NCBI RefSeq assembly: GCF_002776575.1 | Contig: NZ_CP022549.1 | Location: 132,580-196,579 of the forward strand | Source: Sphingorhabdus sp. YGSMI21 | GTDB taxonomy: Bacteria > Pseudomonadota > Alphaproteobacteria > Sphingomonadales > Sphingomonadaceae | DNA length: 64,000 bases | Direction: 5' to 3' | Part shown: positions 1 through 8,774 of the stretch, in pieces | Position numbering within the stretch: position 1 is the first letter of the stretch | How the letters are laid out: every line of letters begins with the position of its first letter | Made by a program: the position numbers and the translations under genes | Notes under the pieces: generated by a model | Databases searched by the model: none | Told to the model about the DNA's origin: nothing | The model's input: only the letters and a program-made list of their open reading frames with translations

Positions 1-2
1 TG

Positions 3-551
3 AAAATCGTCATCCCGGCGACTTTGGCCACTATCTTTCTGTTGCTCTATCTGATCTTCCGCCGCTTCGACGAAGCGCTGTTAATCATGGGGACGTTGCC
101 TTTCGCCCTGACCGGCGGCTTCTGGCTGCTCTACTGGCTCGGATACAACCAGTCAGTCGCCACGGCGGTGGGTTTCATTGCTCTTGCCGGTGTTTCTGCC
201 GAGTTCGGCGTGATCATGCTGATCTATCTGAAGGCGGCGCTCGAACAGCGTACCGATCCGGATGCGGAGCAAGTCGACCAGGCAATCCGTGAAGGCGCGC
301 TCCTGCGCGTTCGGCCAAAGGCAATGACTGTTGCCGTAATCCTGGCAGGCCTGTTCCCGATTCTCATTGGCACCGGCGCGGGTTCGGAAGTAATGAGCCG
401 AATTGCTGCGCCGATGATCGGCGGGATGATCACTGCCCCGCTGCTGTCCATGTTCGTATTACCCGCCGCATATTTTTTGTTGCGGCGACCCCGTCCGGAA
501 AAACCGGCAAAACCTGAAGGAGATGAAAAATGCGTACTACAAACTACCTGA
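3..551 (+). CDS. cusA: CusA/CzcA-type RND metal efflux pump, C-terminal part
   Basis: This is the last ~180 residues of a heavy-metal RND inner-membrane transporter; the reading frame is open to the left edge, so the gene starts outside the window. The visible part holds the final membrane helices of the family, including the loop [15 protein letters not shown] and the helix that ends in [16 protein letters not shown] pumps of this family export Cu(I)/Ag(I) or divalent metals from the periplasm through a CusB/CusC channel. The CusF-like gene overlaps its 3' end (ATG at 530), which favours copper or silver as substrate. The C-terminal tail is short and polar, as usual. Confidence 0.9.
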   Translation, partial: KIVIPATLATIFLLLYLIFRRFDEALLIMGTLPFALTGGFWLLYWLGYNQSVATAVGFIALAGVSAEFGVIMLIYLKAALEQRTDPDAEQVDQAIREGALLRVRPKAMTVAVILAGLFPILIGTGAGSEVMSRIAAPMIGGMITAPLLSMFVLPAAYFLLRRPRPEKPAKPEGDEKCVLQTT

Positions 552-928
552 CCCTGTTGGCCGCTCCGCTCGCACTTGCGGCGTGCAGTAATGACCAAGA
601 AACGTCCGAGCCAGCTGGAACGATGATGACTGACAATATGGCGGATGTCGACAACATGCCTATGTCCGATGACATGCCGATGATGGAGTCCCCTGCGGCA
701 GGACAGGCTGGAAGCGGCGAAGGCTCGGTCACCGAGATCGACGAGGCAGACGGCAAGATCACGATCGACCACGGACCGATCGCTGCAGTCGGCTGGCCTG
801 CGATGACGATGGCATTTTCTGCAGATGACGAGAGCATGCGGAAGGTGGCGGTCGGCGACCGCGTCACCTTTGAATTTCGCACGACAGAAGGCGGGGGCGG
901 CGAACTGACCGCGATCGCCAAGCAGTGA
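530..928 (+). CDS. cusF: CusF-like periplasmic copper-binding lipoprotein
   Basis: 132 residues. An N-terminal signal ends in a lipobox (LALAAC, Cys19), then comes an acidic, Met-rich linker (repeated MxM/DDMPMM) and a C-terminal CusF domain from about residue 65. The domain shows the family signature [20 protein letters not shown], whose His, Trp and two Met residues form the Cu(I)/Ag(I) site in CusF. It probably hands Cu(I) to the adjacent RND pump. It starts inside the end of cusA and is preceded by GGAGATGAAA, so the two are translationally coupled. The Met-rich linker is longer than in E. coli CusF. Confidence 0.88.
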   Translation: MRTTNYLTLLAAPLALAACSNDQETSEPAGTMMTDNMADVDNMPMSDDMPMMESPAAGQAGSGEGSVTEIDEADGKITIDHGPIAAVGWPAMTMAFSADDESMRKVAVGDRVTFEFRTTEGGGGELTAIAKQ

Positions 929-1009
929 CGGGCGCCTCGCGTCGTGCCGCAAGGCAGTGCGGCGCGAGCTCCCAATTCTTTAATCCCGAGCACATAATTT
1001 ATAAAGGAG

Positions 1010-1135
1010 ATGATGACTTGCGATGGGATAATGGGTAGCCCCATGATTATGATAGGAATGGGCGTATTTTGGATAGGGTCAATTGGGCTCATAATACTTG
1101 GTATCTTCGCGCTCATAAAATATCTGAAGTCATAA
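1010..1135 (+). CDS. Small membrane protein (41 aa) of the copper cluster
   Basis: A short frame with a strong AAGGAG ribosome-binding site at 1003-1008. There are two possible ATG starts (1010 and 1013); the second has the better spacing. The peptide has a polar, Met-rich N-terminus with one Cys, one hydrophobic helix (roughly residues 15-36) and a KYLKS tail. I do not recognise a named family. Tiny single-helix proteins like this are common beside copper operons, but any role here is inference. It follows cusF by about 80 bases and may share its transcript. Confidence 0.5.
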   Translation: MMTCDGIMGSPMIMIGMGVFWIGSIGLIILGIFALIKYLKS

Positions 1136-1252
1136 CAAAATCTGTCTGCCGTAGCCGGAAAAGGCTTAACGAGCTTTGTTATATTGGTGCCGCATATCGC
1201 TTTGGATCCCTGTATAGTAACTCGAAGGAGTGCTCGTAATGAGTGAATCGAG

Positions 1253-1452
1253 ATGGCCGACAACCTCATCGATTATACCGGCAAAACCAGTCCAAGCGAA
1301 ACCGCCACCGATCCCGTCTGCGGGATGAGCACTGCGACCGCAGATACGTACGTGAGCACCACGGCTTAATACATTATTTCTGCTCTTCACGCTGCTTTGA
1401 TAAGTTTCGGGCAAACCCAGTATTTCATCATTCAAAAGATGCGGATACCTAA
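1253..1452 (+). pseudogene. Frameshifted YHS metal-binding domain protein
   Basis: Starting at ATG 1253, one frame reads to DPVCGM (the YHS domain signature also present in the CopA ATPase of this window) and stops at TAA 1367. The second half of the domain, HYFCSSRCFDKF, continues in another frame to about 1452. The two halves together make one ~65-residue YHS domain, so a single frameshift near 1340-1365 has broken the gene. YHS domains bind Cu(I) and other soft metals. A sequencing error could produce the same picture. Confidence 0.6.
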
Positions 1453-2008
1453 GTCTTGCACAATCCTGGGGTCGATTATCACGCCTGCGCTCCGGCATTT
1501 TCATCACCAGCTTCATCAGCATACTTTAGAAGAAGCTGCATGTCCATGAACGGAGACTTGGCTAGCTTTTCCAATTTTTGCTGGGAGAACATTGGATCAC
1601 AATAAAAAAGGACCTCAACCTTACTTCCGCATTCTCCATTTCACTGCTATCGTCTGCCTCGCCCCTGCCGAGCCAGTATCCGCTGCCGCCTGCGGCCAGA
1701 CTTGCAATTCACCGATCCAAAATATCAACGCTGAGTTTCGGATCGCAAAGTGGCTTGGCGGCAGTTGCAGCTCTTTGCTTCGCTTCAACTATGAGCGATT
1801 GGGCTTCAAACGCAGGCGTGGCTAGCTCGACTGCTTTTGCCATCGTGAGTTGTCCGGCTTGAAGTGCAAAAAAACGGCGCATATAGGGCTAACGCCGTTA
1901 GAGCCAACAAAGGAAGCCGCCGTTTAATCCGGCTGGTTATCGTGGAAATTTTACCATGCCTTTTTGAATCATACAAAAGCGCTTGTTCACCGAGCTTTGT
2001 TTCAACTA
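1453..2008. other. 556-bp stretch without a convincing gene
   Basis: Short overlapping frames occur on both strands, but none has a good start, a ribosome-binding site or a recognisable domain. A minus-strand frame around 1860-1600 gives an alpha-helical peptide of amphipathic type interrupted by a stop, which may be a gene relic. Together with the broken YHS gene just upstream it looks like a decayed segment. Confidence 0.5.
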
Positions 2009-2431
2009 TTATGCCGGACTAGTCTCGGTTTCGGTCATCAATATGAAAATCAGTGAGGCGGAACAGCTTATTAGCAAAAAGCCGTTCAAAGATTCTATAC
2101 CCGCCAAAAATCGCAAATGACCGGTTGGAAAAATATCACCAAGACCAAGGGAGGTATAATTCACCAATGAGAAATAGAAAATTTCCATTGATGAGATATC
2201 CGTCGGCTTAAAGCCTCCAAGACCAGCACTAGATCCAGCTACAAATGCAATAGCGTAAAGGCCAGCTTCCGAAATATGGGCGATGGCTGCAGCATAAAGT
2301 CCAATCACCAGTTTACGGGTTTTACCGAAACTTGTTGATTTAAGCCATTGATGGGTTCGGTGAATAACCTGAAAGTGGATAAATCCAGTTATGCCAAACA
2401 TCAGTAAACCAAGAAAAATTACCAAGCTCAA
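2009..2431 (-). CDS. Ion channel-like membrane protein (two-helix K+ channel type)
   Basis: 140 residues with about four hydrophobic segments. Near residue 93 the sequence YTSLGLGDIFP resembles the pore loop of the Ion_trans_2 family (potassium filters read TVGYGD; here SLGLGD). The filter is therefore altered and ion selectivity cannot be read from sequence. It is the last gene of the minus-strand operon below the csoR promoter and overlaps the permease gene by 4 bases (2428-2431), suggesting coupling. A role in charge balance during metal stress is only inference. Confidence 0.7.
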   Translation of the reverse strand: MSLVIFLGLLMFGITGFIHFQVIHRTHQWLKSTSFGKTRKLVIGLYAAAIAHISEAGLYAIAFVAGSSAGLGGFKPTDISSMEIFYFSLVNYTSLGLGDIFPTGHLRFLAGIESLNGFLLISCSASLIFILMTETETSPA

Positions 2432-3765
2432 TGCGAATGCCCCTCCATGCCGGTGTCCGTCTCGTTGCCACTCCGGCGGCTAGACAAATAATATCTCTCG
2501 AAAACGAAAAACCCGGCAATGCCAACGAAAGAAATTGCAATGATCATTGGATCACTAGTTGCTTTCATGGTCAGGAATGCTCCCAGTACGATCAAATCCA
2601 GAATGATCGCGCCAAGTAAAATCCATGCTTTTGCGCCGACATCATCCCTGAGATAGCGATACACGCCCCAATGAATCACTATGTCCATGACCAGATAAAA
2701 TATCGCCCCCAGGGATGCTATCCGACTAAGATCAAAAAATGCAGCCAATAGACCTGCGGCGATAACAGTGAAGACAAGCGTGTGCTTTTGAATGTCACCT
2801 GGCATGCCAAAATGGCGGTGCGGGATGAGGTTCATGTCTGTGAGCATTGCGAGCATGCGTGATACGGCGAAGACACTGGCAAGGAGACCCGATGCGGTTG
2901 CAATGATCGCCACGGCAACGGTGAACCACACGCCATAGTCACCAAAAGCAGGACGCGCCGCCTCTGCCAGTGCATAATCTTTGGCAGCGGCAATTTCACT
3001 TATGCTCAACGTCGATCCGACCGCGAGCGCCACCGTCATATAGACGAGCAAACAGATCCCCAGCGAGATCATGATAGCGCGGCCGACATTTTTCTTGGGA
3101 TCCACGACCTCACCGCCGCTATTCGTGATCGTAGTGAATCCCTTGAACGCTAATATTGCCAGTGCAATACCGGCAATAAAGCCAGTCGGCGAAGTTGCTT
3201 CGCTTGGCGTGTTTTGCGAAAACTCAAATGTGAAGCCGGCTGCCCAAAGAATGGTGAGAGAAAAAATCAATATTCCGCCGATTTTTAGAATCGCGGTGAT
3301 CCCAGATATCGCGCCGATAATCCTGTTACCGGCGATGTTGACGATAAATGCGAAGACAATCAGTCCTATTGCCAATATCGAAACCAGCACGGAATCACGG
3401 CCTATATCGAACAATTGAAGCGTATAAGTCCCGAAAGTTCTCGCAACCAGGCTTTCGTTGATGATCATCGAAAATGCCATCATCAAAGCCGCAGCACCCG
3501 TGACGGTGGATGGTCCATAGGATTTCTTGAGAATCATCGCGATACCGCCCGCTGACGGATATTTATTGGATACTTTGATATAGGTATAGGCGCTGAACCC
3601 GCTGATTATAGCGCCAATAAGGAAGGCAAGCGGGAAGAGCGGCCCGGATAGTTCGGCAATCTGACCCGTCAGTGCAAAAATTCCTGCACCGATCATGACG
3701 CCGGTACCCATGGCTACCGTTCCCGCCAGCGTCAGACTATTTTTGTTATACGAACTGTTTTGCAT
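2428..3765 (-). CDS. APC-superfamily amino acid permease
   Basis: 445 residues with about 12 hydrophobic helices. The N-terminal MIGAGIFALTGQIAELSGP is the conserved helix-1 glycine motif of the amino acid-polyamine-organocation transporters, and GGIAMILKKSYG corresponds to the helix-2/3 loop. These proteins take up or exchange amino acids, by proton symport or antiport; the substrate is not predictable. It lies in the copper operon 27 bases below the preceding gene and overlaps the channel gene. Permeases of this type recur in heavy-metal clusters, but I know of no proven metal role. Confidence 0.85.
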   Translation of the reverse strand: MQNSSYNKNSLTLAGTVAMGTGVMIGAGIFALTGQIAELSGPLFPLAFLIGAIISGFSAYTYIKVSNKYPSAGGIAMILKKSYGPSTVTGAAALMMAFSMIINESLVARTFGTYTLQLFDIGRDSVLVSILAIGLIVFAFIVNIAGNRIIGAISGITAILKIGGILIFSLTILWAAGFTFEFSQNTPSEATSPTGFIAGIALAILAFKGFTTITNSGGEVVDPKKNVGRAIMISLGICLLVYMTVALAVGSTLSISEIAAAKDYALAEAARPAFGDYGVWFTVAVAIIATASGLLASVFAVSRMLAMLTDMNLIPHRHFGMPGDIQKHTLVFTVIAAGLLAAFFDLSRIASLGAIFYLVMDIVIHWGVYRYLRDDVGAKAWILLGAIILDLIVLGAFLTMKATSDPMIIAISFVGIAGFFVFERYYLSSRRSGNETDTGMEGHSH

Positions 3766-3792
3766 TTATTTCGCCTTTGAGATGTGCGGAAG

Positions 3793-4233
3793 TCATGGCT
3801 GCGGTTGACGCCTTGCAAACCAAAGCGTGATCAATGGAACGAATATCCACATAAGGATGGGAACGAGGCCTATGTTCGTGCCGGGCACCACAGGCATGAG
3901 TTCGCTATATCGCCAGCCCCAATCCCATTCACGCGGCACGCTGGTGGCCATAGCTTCAATAATCACCGTAATTCCCAGCCCAGTCAGCAGATAGATACCG
4001 ATCATCCAATACTTTGGATAATGCATCCAGTGGCGGTTCCGCGCTAATATTGAAACTACCGTGTAGGCGAGCAACAATATCCCAACGTCTCCAAATGTTG
4101 CCCGGGTACAGCCCAGCGTTCTTTCCCAATAACCTGCCGATCCCATATCAAAGAATGGCATTTGCAGGATTTCCCAAATGAAGGATGTGAAAAATCCGAA
4201 GGTAGCGATATGAACCTCGGTGTCAAATTTCAT
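3793..4233 (-). CDS. Uncharacterised membrane protein
   Basis: 146 residues with four likely membrane helices (about residues 8-28, 48-64, 75-95, 118-140) and a basic C-terminus (FARRQPQP). No family name is recognised. Aromatic and Trp residues are frequent (WDWGWRYSE loop between helices 3 and 4), suggesting an interface loop. Its start overlaps the methyltransferase stop by 4 bases (ATGA, 4230-4233), so it is translated as part of the CsoR-type copper operon. Function unknown. Confidence 0.7.
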   Translation of the reverse strand: MKFDTEVHIATFGFFTSFIWEILQMPFFDMGSAGYWERTLGCTRATFGDVGILLLAYTVVSILARNRHWMHYPKYWMIGIYLLTGLGITVIIEAMATSVPREWDWGWRYSELMPVVPGTNIGLVPILMWIFVPLITLWFARRQPQP

Positions 4234-4883
4234 GAAGCGACAAACTCGGCTTTAAATAATGAAATGGAACCCGTTGCTGTCGCGAAACTTTGTGTTTTTT
4301 CCGTCAAATATCCAGGTGCCACCAATATTCTTTCCAATATACCCTCAGCATTGTGCCTCGTATCTTCGACACCATCCAACTGCTGGACCGTCATTCGAAA
4401 GGCAGCGCGCATCAGTAGTGACTTCTGCATTGCATAATCTGCAATGTGGAGTTCTCCGCCGGGCATGAGCAGGCTGCGCATGATTTCGGCTATCTCGTTC
4501 TTTTTTTCGAGCGCCACCTGATGAAACATCAAACTGGATGTTATCTTTGTAGGCTGCCAGCCTTTGGGCAAAGCTTCTTTAGATAAAAACCCCGGGATCA
4601 ATCGAACATTAGGACTATGTAATTTTTTGGATGCGCGTTTGAGCGCGTCGATATCTGGGTCAAGCCCGATGAAATCCGCTTCTGGGCACTGCTCCGCCAA
4701 AACAGCTAGCAAGCTTCCTGTCCCGCATCCCACATCCAATACCCTGTCGCCTGGGAGCGGATTGATCTGCTTCACCAGCGCGGCACGCCATGCGCTTTCC
4801 CGCGTCAAATATCGGATCACGAGATCATAGAGGGGAGTGAGAATTTTGTAGCCCAATGGCGGGGTGTAGGTTTCGGTTACCAT
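4230..4883 (-). CDS. Class I SAM-dependent methyltransferase
   Basis: 217 residues. Motif I VLDVGCGTGSLL (about residues 48-59) and the acidic end of strand 2 (GLDPD, about 75-79) form the S-adenosylmethionine site; the remainder fits a UbiE/methyltransferase-11 type fold. The acceptor is unknown. It follows the CopA ATPase by 6 bases and overlaps the next gene by 4. Methyltransferases next to copper ATPases are seen in several proteobacteria, but the substrate link is not established. Confidence 0.85.
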   Translation of the reverse strand: MVTETYTPPLGYKILTPLYDLVIRYLTRESAWRAALVKQINPLPGDRVLDVGCGTGSLLAVLAEQCPEADFIGLDPDIDALKRASKKLHSPNVRLIPGFLSKEALPKGWQPTKITSSLMFHQVALEKKNEIAEIMRSLLMPGGELHIADYAMQKSLLMRAAFRMTVQQLDGVEDTRHNAEGILERILVAPGYLTEKTQSFATATGSISLFKAEFVAS

Positions 4884-4889
4884 CTCAGG

Positions 4890-7253
4890 TCACAAAACTT
4901 TATTGCGCAAACGAAGTGCGTTGCCGATCACTGAAACGGACGAAAAGCTCATGGCCGCGGCTGCGATCATTGGGCTCAGCAATATTCCGAACCAGGGATA
5001 GAGGACACCAGCAGCAACTGGCACACCAAGACCATTATAGATGAAGGCAAAGAACAGGTTCTGCCGAATATTGCCCATCGTCAACTTGCTGAGATGGCGC
5101 GCCTTGGCGATGCCGCCCAGATCACCCTTGACCAGCGTGATCCCGGCGCTTTCCATCGCGACGTCCGTTCCGGTACCCATCGCAATGCCTACATCGGCCT
5201 TGGCGAGCGCAGGAGCGTCGTTGATCCCATCTCCTGCCATCGCGACCCTTTTACCTGCAGCCTGCAATTCGCTGATCACGCGATGTTTGTCTTCAGGCGA
5301 GACATTGGCGTGAATTTCATCGATACCAATCATCTTGCCAACGGCTTGCGCAGTGGCTTCGGCATCGCCAGTCAGCATCACGACGCGAATATTGGCTCTA
5401 TGCAGCGCTTTGATTGCCTCTGTCGTGGTCGGTTTGATCGGATCGGCGACACCAATCAGGCCAGCTGGCTTGCCGTCAACGGCCACAAACATCACCGTTT
5501 GTCCCTGCGATCGGCCGTCCTGCGCCTTGGCAATCAGGTCCGCGCTAGTGGCACCAAGCCGGTCCATCATTTTTTCATTGCCGATGGCGACGCGCTTGTC
5601 TTCAACGATGGCTTCAACGCCTTCTCCTGTCACTGACTGAAAATCACTTGCAGCCTGGAACGACAAGCCCTTTTCCTTGGCGCCACTTATAATCGCAGCT
5701 GCCAGCGGGTGTTCACTCGCCATTTCGATTGCGGCCACAAGCGCCAACATTTCATCGCCATCAAAACCTTTCTCCGGTTCGACCGAGACCAGTTTGGGCT
5801 TGCCCTCGGTCAGTGTGCCGGTTTTGTCGACCACGATTGTGTCTATCTTTTCCAGGGTTTCCAGCGCTTCTGCGTTCTTGATCAAGATGCCATTTTGCGC
5901 GCCTTTGCCGGTGCCAACCATGATCGACATCGGAGTGGCAAGGCCAAGTGCACAAGGGCAAGCGATGATGAGGACTGCGACCGCATTGACCAAGCCGTAA
6001 GCCAGCGCGGGATGAGGGCCCCAGATGGACCATATGATGAATGTGGCAATAGCAATCAGAACCACAGCGGGCACGAACAGGCCCGCGACCGTATCAGCGA
6101 GTTTCTGGATGGGCGCGCGGCTGCGCTGCGCTTCGGCAACCATCTGGACGATCTTGGCAAGCAGCGTGTCTTTACCCACGCGCTCTGCGGTCATGACAAA
6201 GCTGCCAGTCTGGTTGACTGTGCCGCCGGTGACATCATCGCCTTCGGCTTTGGCAACCGGGATTGGTTCGCCCGTGATCATAGATTGATCAATCGTGCTC
6301 GATCCTTTGGCGATGGTGCCATCGACGGGTATTTTGTCGCCCGGACGGACGCGAAGGCTGTCGCCAGACTGCACTTGATCGAGAGATATTTCTTCTTCCG
6401 AGCCATCCGCGCTAACGCGCAGTGCAATTGGCGGTGCCAGTTCCAGCAGTGCGCGCAACGCACTTGATGTCTGTCCGCGTGCTTTCAGTTCCAGCACTTG
6501 CCCCAATAGGACCAAAGTCGTGATGACTGCTGCGGCTTCGTAATAGACAGCAACGCCGCCATCGTGCCCGCGAAACGCGTCGGGGAAGATATTAGGCAAA
6601 AAGGTTGCGACTACGCTGAATATATAGGCAACAGCTACCCCCAGACCGATCAGCGTAAACATGTTGAGGTTCATGGTTTTGACTGACTGGACACCGCGAA
6701 CGAAGAAAGGCCATGCTCCCCAGAGGACTACCGGCGTTGCCAGCAAAAACTGCAACCACTGAGCCATCCTCGGTTCAAACAAACCCTCAAACGGTCTGCC
6801 CGGAATGAGATCGCCCATCGCGTATATGAAGAGGGGAATGGAAAATATCGCGCTGACCCAAAAGCGCCGGCGCATATCAATATATTCAGGATCAGGCCCG
6901 CTTTCGAGGCTAAATGTCTCCGGTTCCAATGCCATCCCGCAAATCGGACAGGAACCGGGACCCTCTTGCCGGATTTCCGGATGCATCGGGCAGGTGTAGA
7001 TTGTGCCTGCTGGCACGTCGTCCTGCGCTTCGCGATGCTGTCCGGTCAGATAGTGCTCGGGGTCGGCGACAAATTTGGTTTTGCATCCTGCAGAACAGAA
7101 ATGATAATCCCGAGCATCATGACGTGCATGATGCTCGGTTTTATCCGGCTCTACAGTCATGCCGCAGACGGGGTCGGTGACATGATCTGTAGAGCCGTCA
7201 TGGCTGTGGTCATGGCCTTCAAGGCCATCAGGGGAGGGAGGAGCCACAGCCAC
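4890..7253 (-). CDS. copA: Copper-exporting P1B-type ATPase
   Basis: 787 residues; GTG start overlapping the upstream stop by one base. The N-terminus has a His-rich stretch, a YHS domain (DPVCGMTV ... YHFCSAGC, about residues 27-68) and a heavy-metal-binding zinc-ribbon-like domain (CPMHPEI ... [10 protein letters not shown], about 89-112) instead of classical HMA domains. The core has the membrane metal motif [10 protein letters not shown], phosphorylation motif DKTGTLTEG, the HP motif (SEHPLA) and the hinge [10 protein letters not shown]. These features are typical of Cu(I) export to the periplasm. It is the second gene of the operon behind the CsoR-like repressor. Confidence 0.95.
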   Translation of the reverse strand: MAVAPPSPDGLEGHDHSHDGSTDHVTDPVCGMTVEPDKTEHHARHDARDYHFCSAGCKTKFVADPEHYLTGQHREAQDDVPAGTIYTCPMHPEIRQEGPGSCPICGMALEPETFSLESGPDPEYIDMRRRFWVSAIFSIPLFIYAMGDLIPGRPFEGLFEPRMAQWLQFLLATPVVLWGAWPFFVRGVQSVKTMNLNMFTLIGLGVAVAYIFSVVATFLPNIFPDAFRGHDGGVAVYYEAAAVITTLVLLGQVLELKARGQTSSALRALLELAPPIALRVSADGSEEEISLDQVQSGDSLRVRPGDKIPVDGTIAKGSSTIDQSMITGEPIPVAKAEGDDVTGGTVNQTGSFVMTAERVGKDTLLAKIVQMVAEAQRSRAPIQKLADTVAGLFVPAVVLIAIATFIIWSIWGPHPALAYGLVNAVAVLIIACPCALGLATPMSIMVGTGKGAQNGILIKNAEALETLEKIDTIVVDKTGTLTEGKPKLVSVEPEKGFDGDEMLALVAAIEMASEHPLAAAIISGAKEKGLSFQAASDFQSVTGEGVEAIVEDKRVAIGNEKMMDRLGATSADLIAKAQDGRSQGQTVMFVAVDGKPAGLIGVADPIKPTTTEAIKALHRANIRVVMLTGDAEATAQAVGKMIGIDEIHANVSPEDKHRVISELQAAGKRVAMAGDGINDAPALAKADVGIAMGTGTDVAMESAGITLVKGDLGGIAKARHLSKLTMGNIRQNLFFAFIYNGLGVPVAAGVLYPWFGILLSPMIAAAAMSFSSVSVIGNALRLRNKVL

Positions 7254-7531
7254 TATTCCTGTATCAACTTGCTAGCGATCCATTTTTTGATCGGAATCAC
7301 CAAAATTGCAATATACCAACCATAGGCAAAGCTTCCGACTGCGCCTGCTATAAAGCCGGGCCAGCTTAGCCATTCAAATCCTGGAAGCAAAGGCGCCCAA
7401 GCCTCATGCATATGCGCCCACTGTGGGGCTAGCACGCCAAAGCCGATACAAATCAGATAGCTGACAAGCAAGAACAGACTCAGCGTCCATCCCCAAATGA
7501 AAATTTGCTTACCCGTTGAGATATTGGACAT
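7253..7531 (-). CDS. DUF5676-type small membrane protein
   Basis: 92 residues from the ATG at 7531, chosen because GGAGG stands 6 bases before it. Two hydrophobic helices (about residues 12-32 and 62-82) flank a loop with [15 protein letters not shown], the conserved part of the DUF5676 membrane proteins usually found next to YHS-containing CopA ATPases. It is the first gene of the operon and overlaps copA by one base. Its biochemical role is unknown. Confidence 0.75.
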   Translation of the reverse strand: MSNISTGKQIFIWGWTLSLFLLVSYLICIGFGVLAPQWAHMHEAWAPLLPGFEWLSWPGFIAGAVGSFAYGWYIAILVIPIKKWIASKLIQE

Positions 7532-7561
7532 TTTAACCTCCATCTTTCTATTGATAATAAT

Positions 7562-7579
7562 ACTATAGTGGGGTATAGT
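7562..7579. promoter_or_regulatory. Probable CsoR-family operator
   Basis: Between the divergent DUF5676/copA operon and csoR lies ACTATAGTGGGGTATAGT, a G4 tract flanked by ATAGT/TATAGT half-sites. CsoR/RcnR repressors bind short G- or C-tracts bordered by AT-rich inverted halves. The position, upstream of both genes, suits joint repression relieved by Cu(I). Assignment is by similarity and position only. Confidence 0.55.
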
Positions 7580-7640
7580 GTATAAGTCAATCCCAGATAT
7601 TGAAATTTGCGAAGAGCCTTTTGATTGCAAGCATACTAAA

Positions 7641-7931
7641 ATGAGGCATAAGAAAAATATGACAGAGAAATTCACTAAAGAAATTAGCCGGATGCACCGC
7701 ATTGAGGGGCAAGTCCGCGGAATTGCCAAAATGATGGAGAATGATCGTTACTGTATTGACATTCTTCAGCAATTTTCTGCTGTGGAGGCCGCATTGCGTG
7801 CCACCAAAATGAAAATACTGGAAACTCATACCAATCATTGCGTGCAAGATGCCCTCACCTCTGGCGACAAGGCTGATCAAAAGCAGAAAATCGCCGAGCT
7901 TATCAGCTTGTTCGGCAAAATGGGAAAATAG
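7641..7931 (+). CDS. csoR: CsoR/RcnR-family metal-responsive repressor
   Basis: About 96 residues (a second ATG at 7659 would give 90). The all-helical family is recognised by HRIEGQVRGIAKMMENDRYCIDILQQ followed by THTNHCV: the Cys in RYC plus the His and Cys in HTNHC match the Cys-His-Cys Cu(I) ligand set of CsoR. Apo-CsoR binds DNA as a tetramer and releases it when Cu(I) binds. It is divergent to the copA operon and presumably controls it together with itself. FrmR/RcnR relatives share the fold, but the ligand pattern and neighbours favour copper. Confidence 0.87.
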   Translation: MRHKKNMTEKFTKEISRMHRIEGQVRGIAKMMENDRYCIDILQQFSAVEAALRATKMKILETHTNHCVQDALTSGDKADQKQKIAELISLFGKMGK

Positions 7932-7936
7932 AAACA

Positions 7937-7963
7937 GGTCCGGAGCCCATGAGGCTCCGGACC
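7937..7963. terminator. Hairpin between convergent genes
   Basis: Perfect 11-bp arms (GGTCCGGAGCC / GGCTCCGGACC) around a 5-base loop, in the short gap between csoR (plus) and the Met/His-rich gene (minus). There is no clear T-run, so termination strength is uncertain, but the position suits a bidirectional terminator. Confidence 0.65.
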
Positions 7964-7975
7964 CGCCCTGCGACC

Positions 7976-8227
7976 CTACTCTGGTTTAGCTTTGCTGGTG
8001 TCCATCTTGCTATGGTCTATTTTTGAGTGGTCCATTTTCGAATGATCCATCATCTGGCAGGTCATTTTGCCATCGGCATCCTTCATCATCATGCCGTCCA
8101 TCGCCTTGCCGTCCTTCATCATTCGGCATTTCTGATCAGAGGACGCGTCGGCTTTATGCTCATGAGCGAGTGCAGATCCTCCATAAAGGAGAACGAGGGC
8201 TCCGAGTGCAGTTGCCATTTTTCTCAT
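7976..8227 (-). CDS. Periplasmic Met/His-rich metal-binding protein
   Basis: 83 residues from ATG 8227, preceded by AAGGAAAT. A signal peptide ends near ALA-HEH (about residue 20). The mature part is built of short Met/His/Asp motifs, including CRMMKDGKAMDGMMM and a tandem MDHSKMDHSKIDHSKMD repeat at the C-terminus. Such motifs bind Cu(I)/Cu(II) and similar ones recur in the multicopper oxidase and CopB of this window. Last gene of the copC operon. A periplasmic copper buffer is a reasonable inference; no named family is claimed. Confidence 0.7.
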   Translation of the reverse strand: MRKMATALGALVLLYGGSALAHEHKADASSDQKCRMMKDGKAMDGMMMKDADGKMTCQMMDHSKMDHSKIDHSKMDTSKAKPE

Positions 8228-8252
8228 GATATTTCCTTTCTTGTTAAAAACC

Positions 8253-8720
8253 CTAGTTGTAAGAGGCAAAAACAGTTGGGCCATTGCTTCCAAAAGCAAT
8301 AACCTGATAAGGCTGCGTTTGATTCTGATATTCCATCCCCGGTGAACCGACCGGCATTCCAGCAACTGCTAGGCCTCTGATATTCTCCGGCTTCTCGCGG
8401 AGCAATCGCGCGATTTCCTTCGCCGGAACATGCCCTTCGATCACATAGCCTTCGACAATCATAGTGTGGCAGGACCGCAAGGCTTGCGGAATCACGTTCG
8501 TATCTTTCACGGCGGCCATATTCTGAGTATTTCGCGTTTCAACGTCCTGCCGCATATTGGTCTCAATATGTTCCGCCCACTTCTCGCAGCAGCCGCAGCC
8601 AGGGTCACGGAACATAACAAGCGGCGAGGCTTGTGCAGCCGTCGTACAGGCAGCGAGGAAGGAAAGCAGCGCCGACGCCAAGAGTGGCTTTGTTTTCAGT
8701 TTGCGGAAATAATTGGACAT
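8253..8720 (-). CDS. DUF411 family metal-associated protein
   Basis: 155 residues with an N-terminal signal (lipobox-like LAAC near residue 25 or cleavage after AQA). The DUF411 signature is seen as RDPGCGCCEKWAEH with a later SCHTMIVEGYVIEGHVPAKEI and GMPVGSPGME. The closely spaced Cys residues suggest metal or redox activity, as in a thioredoxin-like fold. Members sit beside copper and arsenic resistance genes, but the reaction is unproven. It lies in the copC operon. Confidence 0.85.
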   Translation of the reverse strand: MSNYFRKLKTKPLLASALLSFLAACTTAAQASPLVMFRDPGCGCCEKWAEHIETNMRQDVETRNTQNMAAVKDTNVIPQALRSCHTMIVEGYVIEGHVPAKEIARLLREKPENIRGLAVAGMPVGSPGMEYQNQTQPYQVIAFGSNGPTVFASYN

Positions 8721-8774
8721 TTTTTCATTCCTTTAATGGTTAATTTGCCACCGCTCCAAGAGAGCTTGGTGCAT

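Noticed and set aside
224..1269. Long minus-strand open frames opposite cusA/cusF
   Set aside because: Antisense to clearly identified genes, Arg/His/Ser-rich low-quality translations, no ribosome-binding sites or domains.
1578..1862. Overlapping ~80-95 codon frames
   Set aside because: No start signal or recognisable domain in either frame; possibly a relic but not assignable.
5709..6467. 252-codon plus-strand frame opposite copA
   Set aside because: Mirror of a conserved ATPase coding strand; composition is typical of an antisense frame.
8000..8060. Short tandem DNA repeats that look like the start of a repeat array
   Set aside because: They encode the MDHSKM peptide repeat of a Met/His-rich protein; not CRISPR, no spacers.
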